DNA of 64,000 nucleotides from assembly GCA_002454975.1 (NCBI GenBank), contig DKJZ01000102.1, forward strand, positions 8,669-72,668, in the 5' to 3' direction. Below the pieces are notes generated by a model. It was not told where the DNA came from. It made no database searches and worked only from the letters and a program-made list of their open reading frames with translations. A program made the translations under genes and the position numbers. Positions 60,620 to 64,000 of this stretch are shown piece after piece. Positions within the stretch are counted from its first letter, which is position 1; the number at the start of each line of letters is the position of its first letter. This stretch comes from Hylemonella sp. UBA6679. GTDB taxonomy: Bacteria > Pseudomonadota > Gammaproteobacteria > Burkholderiales > Burkholderiaceae_C.

Positions 60620-61309
60620 ATGGAATCCCAACTGGGTTTGATGAATGTGTGGAACCAGGGTGATGCCATCACCCGAGGTGTGGCGGTGCTCTTGCTGGGC
60701 ATGTCGCTGTGGTCGTGGGTGGTGATCATCCTCAAGAGCTTGGACATCCTGCGCTACAAAAAGCTCGCAGCCAAAGCTACCAACTTCTGGCACAGCAGCA
60801 GCCTAGGCGAAGGCCTGCACACCCTGGGCGAGGCAGACGACAACCCTTTCCACCAACTGGTTCAGGCCGGCCAGGAGGCCAGCGTCCACCACCGCGACAC
60901 CCGGGTGCAGCTGCAAGACGCCATTGACGTGAGCGACTGGGTGACCCGCAGCTTGCGCAACTCGATTGACGACAGCACCGCACGGTTGCAATCTGGCTTG
61001 GCTGTGCTGGCCTCGGTGGGGTCGACCGCGCCTTTTGTGGGCTTGTTTGGCACCGTCTGGGGCATTTACCACGCGCTCTTGGGCATGGGCATGGCCGGCC
61101 AAGCCACCATCGACAAAGTGGCTGGCCCCGTGGGCGAGGCGCTGATCATGACCGCGCTGGGCCTGGCGGTTGCGATTCCTGCCGTGCTGGGCTACAACGC
61201 CCTGGTGCGCGGCAACAAAGCCATCCTCACCAAACTCAACCGTTTTGCCCACGACCTGCATGCGTACTTTGTGACGGGCACACGTGTAGGCCAAGGCAAG
61301 CAGGACTGA
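60620..61309 (+). CDS. exbB: TonB-system biopolymer transport protein ExbB
   Basis: The 229-residue MotA/TolQ/ExbB family protein has three membrane helices: LLLGMSLWSWVVIILK, the pair around SGLAVLASVGSTAPFVGLFGTVWGIYHAL (with TAPFVGLFGTVWG the family signature), and ALIMTALGLAVAIPAVLGYNAL. Lies 16 bases after tonB and 3 before exbD. Confidence 0.96.
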   Translation: MESQLGLMNVWNQGDAITRGVAVLLLGMSLWSWVVIILKSLDILRYKKLAAKATNFWHSSSLGEGLHTLGEADDNPFHQLVQAGQEASVHHRDTRVQLQDAIDVSDWVTRSLRNSIDDSTARLQSGLAVLASVGSTAPFVGLFGTVWGIYHALLGMGMAGQATIDKVAGPVGEALIMTALGLAVAIPAVLGYNALVRGNKAILTKLNRFAHDLHAYFVTGTRVGQGKQD

Positions 61310-61312
61310 GCC

Positions 61313-61723
61313 ATGGCTTTCGGAACCCAAGACGACAACGATGAGGTGATGAACGAGATCAACATGACGCCTCTGGTGGACGTCATGTTGGTGCTGCTCA
61401 TCATCTTCATGATCACGGTGCCTGTGATGAAACACGCGGTGGACATTGACTTGCCGCGCGCCTCCAACCAGCCTCAAGACGCCAAGCCCGAGATGATCCG
61501 GCTAAGCATCGATGCCGCCGGCCAGTACTACTGGAACGAAGCCAAACTCAGCGATGAGGAACTGCTGGTGCAACTTCAAGCGGCCAGCAGCAAAACACCC
61601 CAGCCTGAGTTGCAAATCCGTGGTGACCGCGCGGTGCGCTACGAGCGCGTGGCCCAAGCCATGTCCGCAGCGAAGCGAACTGGCATGAAAAAAATAGGTT
61701 TTTTGACCGAGCCAGGCAACTAA
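61313..61723 (+). CDS. exbD: TonB-system biopolymer transport protein ExbD
   Basis: The 136-residue partner of ExbB. NEINMTPLVDVMLVLLIIFMITVP includes the membrane helix with the essential Asp (V-D-V), followed by a periplasmic domain (DLPRASNQPQDAKPEMIRLSIDAAGQYYWNEAKL and GDRAVRYERVAQAMSAAKRTGMKKIGFLTEP). Last gene of the Fur-controlled module; no clear terminator hairpin follows. Confidence 0.96.
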   Translation: MAFGTQDDNDEVMNEINMTPLVDVMLVLLIIFMITVPVMKHAVDIDLPRASNQPQDAKPEMIRLSIDAAGQYYWNEAKLSDEELLVQLQAASSKTPQPELQIRGDRAVRYERVAQAMSAAKRTGMKKIGFLTEPGN

Positions 61724-61793
61724 GCACTACTGATTGCTACCGATTTAATAGCAACTTAGCGATATTTGGCGCTGGCTCAGGCCTGTTTTTACA

Positions 61794-62201
61794 TCAAAGA
61801 CCGATGGCTGCAATGCCAGCACGTGCAATTTGCGCGTCTTCATTGGACTTTACGCCACTCACGCCCACAGCACCAATGACTTGGCCGTCTTTGACAATCG
61901 GCACGCCACCTTCGAGCATGCCCTCAAGCGTAGGCGCGCTCAAAAACGAGGTACGTCCACCGTTGATCACCTCTTCGTAGATACGGCTTTCGCGACGGCC
62001 CAGTGCGGCGGTTTTGGCTTTGGCCGGGGCAATGTGCGCAGAAATTGGGGCAGCACCGTCCAAGCGCTGCAGCATGAGCAAATTGGCACCGTCATCCACA
62101 ATGGCGATGGTCACAGGCCAGTTGTTTTTAAGCGCCTCAGCTTCAGCCGCAGCCATGATTTGCTTGAGGTCAGCGAGTTCGAGAAAGTGCTTGGTTTTCA
62201 T
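61794..62201 (-). CDS. GlcG/HbpS family protein
   Basis: The 135 residues: MAAAEAEALKNNWPVTIAIVDDGANLLMLQRLDGAAPISAHIAPAKAKTAALGRRES, then GGVPIVKDGQVIGAVGVSGVKSNEDAQIARAGIAAI. The family includes GlcG of glycolate operons and HbpS, a haem-binding stress sensor of Streptomyces. Function in this organism is unknown. ATG with GGAG 5 nt upstream is chosen; the frame extends 85 codons further without similarity. Convergent with exbD, divergent from the YccA-like gene. Confidence 0.88.
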   Translation of the reverse strand: MKTKHFLELADLKQIMAAAEAEALKNNWPVTIAIVDDGANLLMLQRLDGAAPISAHIAPAKAKTAALGRRESRIYEEVINGGRTSFLSAPTLEGMLEGGVPIVKDGQVIGAVGVSGVKSNEDAQIARAGIAAIGL

Positions 62202-62448
62202 GGAGTCTCCAAAGTAAAACCTCAAGCATAGTGCTTGCCGGCGCGTTGATTGACGCATCGCCAACAAAATAGCCCTGACAAAAGCAGAAGAAGACCCACG
62301 CAAAGAGCCAAAACAGCTTAAAAATGAGAATTGAAGGGCGAATCCGTTCATTCCCCCACAGCCCTGTGGCAAATCAAAACAAGACGCTTGATTAACCCTA
62401 GAATGCCCGAAACTGAGCATGTATTCCTCAGTGTCCAAGGAGAACCTT

Positions 62449-63141
62449 ATGAGCAACTATTCCATCTCTTCGAGCCCGTTTGGCGCGGCTCTGTCGCAGG
62501 CAGAGCGCCACAAAGTACTGCGCAACACCTATTGGCTGCTGGCCATGAGCCTGGTGCCCACCGTGCTGGGTGCGTGGATGGGCGTGGCCACTGGCATCAC
62601 CCAAGCCATGGGCACAGGTGTGAGCATGATCGTTTTTCTGGCAGGCGCCTTTGGCTTTATTTTTGCCATCGAAAAAACCAAAAACTCGGCAGCCGGTGTG
62701 CCCGTCTTGCTGGGCTTTACCTTCTTCATGGGGCTGATGCTCTCGCGCATGATCGCCATGGTGCTGGGTTTCAAAAACGGCTCTGAACTGATCATGACCG
62801 CTTTTGCAGGCACCGCCGGCGTGTTTGTGGTGATGGCCAGCTTGGCAACCGTCATCAAACGTGACCTCTCTGGTCTGGGCAAATGGCTGATGGTGGGCGC
62901 TGTGGTCCTGATGGTGGGCAGCGTGATCAACATTTTTGTTGGCTCAAGTGCCGGCATGCTGGCCATCTCGGTAGCAGCGATCGGTATTTTCAGCGCCTAC
63001 ATGCTCTACGACGTCAAACAAATCATTGACGGCGGCGAAACCAACTACATCAGCGCCACCCTGGCCCTGTACCTCGACATCATCAACGTCTTCCAAAGCT
63101 TGCTGGCGCTGTTGGGTATCTTTGGGGGCGAGAAAGACTGA
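62449..63141 (+). CDS. Bax inhibitor-1/YccA family membrane protein
   Basis: About 230 residues with seven membrane segments. The C-terminal region AAIGIFSAYMLYDVKQIIDGGETNYISATLALYLDIINVFQSLLALLG is the family signature, with the two acidic residues thought to form the pH/Ca2+ sensor. E. coli YccA inhibits the FtsH protease in membranes. AAGGAG lies 6 nt before the ATG. Followed by a strong terminator. Confidence 0.95.
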   Translation: MSNYSISSSPFGAALSQAERHKVLRNTYWLLAMSLVPTVLGAWMGVATGITQAMGTGVSMIVFLAGAFGFIFAIEKTKNSAAGVPVLLGFTFFMGLMLSRMIAMVLGFKNGSELIMTAFAGTAGVFVVMASLATVIKRDLSGLGKWLMVGAVVLMVGSVINIFVGSSAGMLAISVAAIGIFSAYMLYDVKQIIDGGETNYISATLALYLDIINVFQSLLALLGIFGGEKD

Positions 63142-63178
63142 GCTTTATTACAGAGAAATCTTAGAAGGTTTCCACTCA

Positions 63179-63211
63179 GCCGCCGTCCCGCAAGGGCGGC
63201 GGCTTTTTTAC
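63179..63211 (+). terminator. Terminator of the YccA-like gene
   Basis: AGCCGCCGTCC pairs with GGGCGGCGGCT (one bulge) around GCAA-like loop, followed by six T. Confidence 0.88.
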
Positions 63212-63525
63212 GCCCTGACCACACACAAACGCTGCTCATGCAGCAACTTCATTCGACAGGAGCTCGGTCAAACGCTCCAATGACTCACTTTCATTGTCAA
63301 CAGAAAGATAAGTTTTAAGCACTTTGGTGCAATAGATTGTTGGCTCTACGCATATCTCAACCACGTATCAAAGACGCAAAATTTTCAAGCTCTTACCCAA
63401 TCAATGTCACAGCCGTATGACACTAAACACGATGAATTTTCGATAGAGTCAAGCAATTCTTTGAGATGTATCAATGTCATCAATTTCTGGTTATGATGAT
63501 CAAGTAACCAAGGAAAATTTAAGTT
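63212..63525. other. A+T-rich region without recognisable gene
   Basis: Visibly richer in A+T than the rest of the window. No ORF with coding character or recognisable RNA was found. It leads into a small truncated frame and an insertion sequence, which suggests acquired or decaying DNA. Confidence 0.6.
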
Positions 63526-63647
63526 ATGGCTACCCTTATCAAAGACAAAACCTACTGGCTTGAGATGTCATCGGTAATCGTCAATGCGACGCCAAAGTCC
63601 GATAGGTCTTTTGGAGACACTCTGCGAATCGTCAAGAGGGAAAAAAC
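63526..63647 (+). pseudogene. Small reading frame apparently truncated by an insertion sequence
   Basis: An ATG with AAGGAAAA about 10 nt upstream opens MATLIKDKTYWLEMSSVIVN...TLRIVKREK, about 40 codons, reaching the likely edge of the IS. Beyond this the frame continues only by chance into the IS. The product is not recognised. It is probably the 5' end of a gene whose remainder lies on the far side of the IS outside the window, but a spurious short ORF cannot be excluded. Confidence 0.4.
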
Positions 63648-64000
63648 GGCTCTATGCCGTTTCGTGTGGACCGTGACATCAAGCTCGATGTGTGGTGACG
63701 CCTGCTGATTGCGGCACGGCTGGTACGAACGGGGAACTCGGCAGATGCGTGAGCTTGCCCAGGCGCAAGTAGGCGATGGCAATGAAGTTCGCCGCTGTTC
63801 TGAAGCCGCGCGCGGCCCGCTTGGCTTGTTGCATCAACCCGTTCATGGCTTCCACGAACGCGTTGCTGCGGTGGTCGAGCATGCCCCGCACGACGGCATC
63901 GAAGTGCGTCCTGAGCGTTGCTCCCAGGCGCTTGAACGAGTCCAGGCGGCTGCGGCGGGCCCAGGAGATCCAGCGCTTCAGATCGGCACCGGCCAGTGCA
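63648..64000 (-). mobile_element. ISL3-family insertion sequence, right part (window edge)
   Basis: Contains the 3' end of an ISL3-type transposase gene. GGCTCTATGCCG at 63648, about 30 bases beyond the transposase stop, resembles the GGCTCT-type terminal inverted repeat of this family and marks the probable element end. The flanking 8 bases, GAAAAAAC, would be one copy of the target duplication; the other end is outside the window. Confidence 0.65.
63679..64000 (-). CDS. ISL3 family transposase (partial, 5' end outside window)
   Basis: The last 107 or so codons: LKRWISWARRSRLDSFKRLGATLRTHFDAVVRGMLDHRSNAFVEAMNGLMQQAKRAARGFRTAANFIAIAYLRLGKLTHLP. This is the C-terminal DDE region of ISL3 transposases, with the catalytic Glu in SNAFVEAMNG. 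The frame is intact up to the window edge, so the element may be active. The start and the other half lie outside. Confidence 0.88.
   Translation of the reverse strand, partial: ALAGADLKRWISWARRSRLDSFKRLGATLRTHFDAVVRGMLDHRSNAFVEAMNGLMQQAKRAARGFRTAANFIAIAYLRLGKLTHLPSSPFVPAVPQSAGVTTHRA

Overview
The window looks like the chromosome of a betaproteobacterium of the order Burkholderiales, most likely family Comamonadaceae (Limnohabitans, Rhodoferax or a relative). This is inferred from the high G+C, the gene orders (infC-rpmI-rplT-pheS-pheT-ihfA-merR-tRNA-Pro, and rpsF-priB-rpsR-rplI-dnaB) and the protein sequences. No database search was possible. Genes are dense, mostly on the minus strand up to about 43.6 kb and again at 46.8-55.7 kb.

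Layout. 1-3.6 kb: the 5' part of a large secreted-type animal haem peroxidase with RTX repeats, cut by the window edge, and a lipocalin. 3.6-16 kb: a sulfur-oxidation island, read right to left: Tat-exported metallo-beta-lactamase (MBL) protein, SCO1, dienelactone hydrolase, ArsR-type SoxR, SoxH-like MBL protein, small cytochrome c, soxC, soxD, soxY, soxZ, soxA, soxX, terminator, soxB and a YeeE/YedE thiosulfate-type importer. Together these import and oxidise thiosulfate in the periplasm, pass electrons to cytochromes c, and probably sense reactive sulfur through SoxR. 16.3-27.1 kb: Old Yellow Enzyme, tRNA-Pro, merR-like gene, ihfA, pheT, pheS, rplT, rpmI, infC (apparent AUC start), thrS (terminator-like hairpin just before its start) and a ketopantoate-reductase-like gene. 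27.1-36.9 kb: aceA with a palindrome-rich control region, rraA, an H1-tailed SWIB protein, a ThDP enzyme, an MFS transporter, clpB and a TctC-type binding protein. 37-43.6 kb: molybdopterin genes moaE, moaD, moeA, mobB (molybdopterin cofactor is needed by SoxC among others), then thrC, hom and an alaA-type aminotransferase.

43.7-56.8 kb: Mth938-like protein, bcp, PIN-PhoH, then dnaB carrying an apparent class 3 intein with a LAGLIDADG endonuclease at its Walker A lysine, followed by rplI, rpsR, priB and rpsF, a Na+/solute symporter with an EF-hand-like loop and a coiled-coil insertion, ppsA and its divergent regulator ppsR. 56.8-61.7 kb: a self-contained iron-uptake module (tandem Fur boxes, TonB-dependent receptor, PiuC-like hydroxylase, tonB, exbB, exbD). 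61.8-64 kb: GlcG-like protein, YccA-like membrane protein, an A+T-rich stretch, and the end of an ISL3-family insertion sequence that seems to cut a small reading frame.

The strongest novelty candidates are the DnaB intein, the edge peroxidase with an altered distal-haem motif, the control signals in the sox island (SoxR cysteines, palindrome, internal terminator), the infC and thrS leaders, and the operator-like array before aceA. No CRISPR array, prophage or recognisable defence island was seen.
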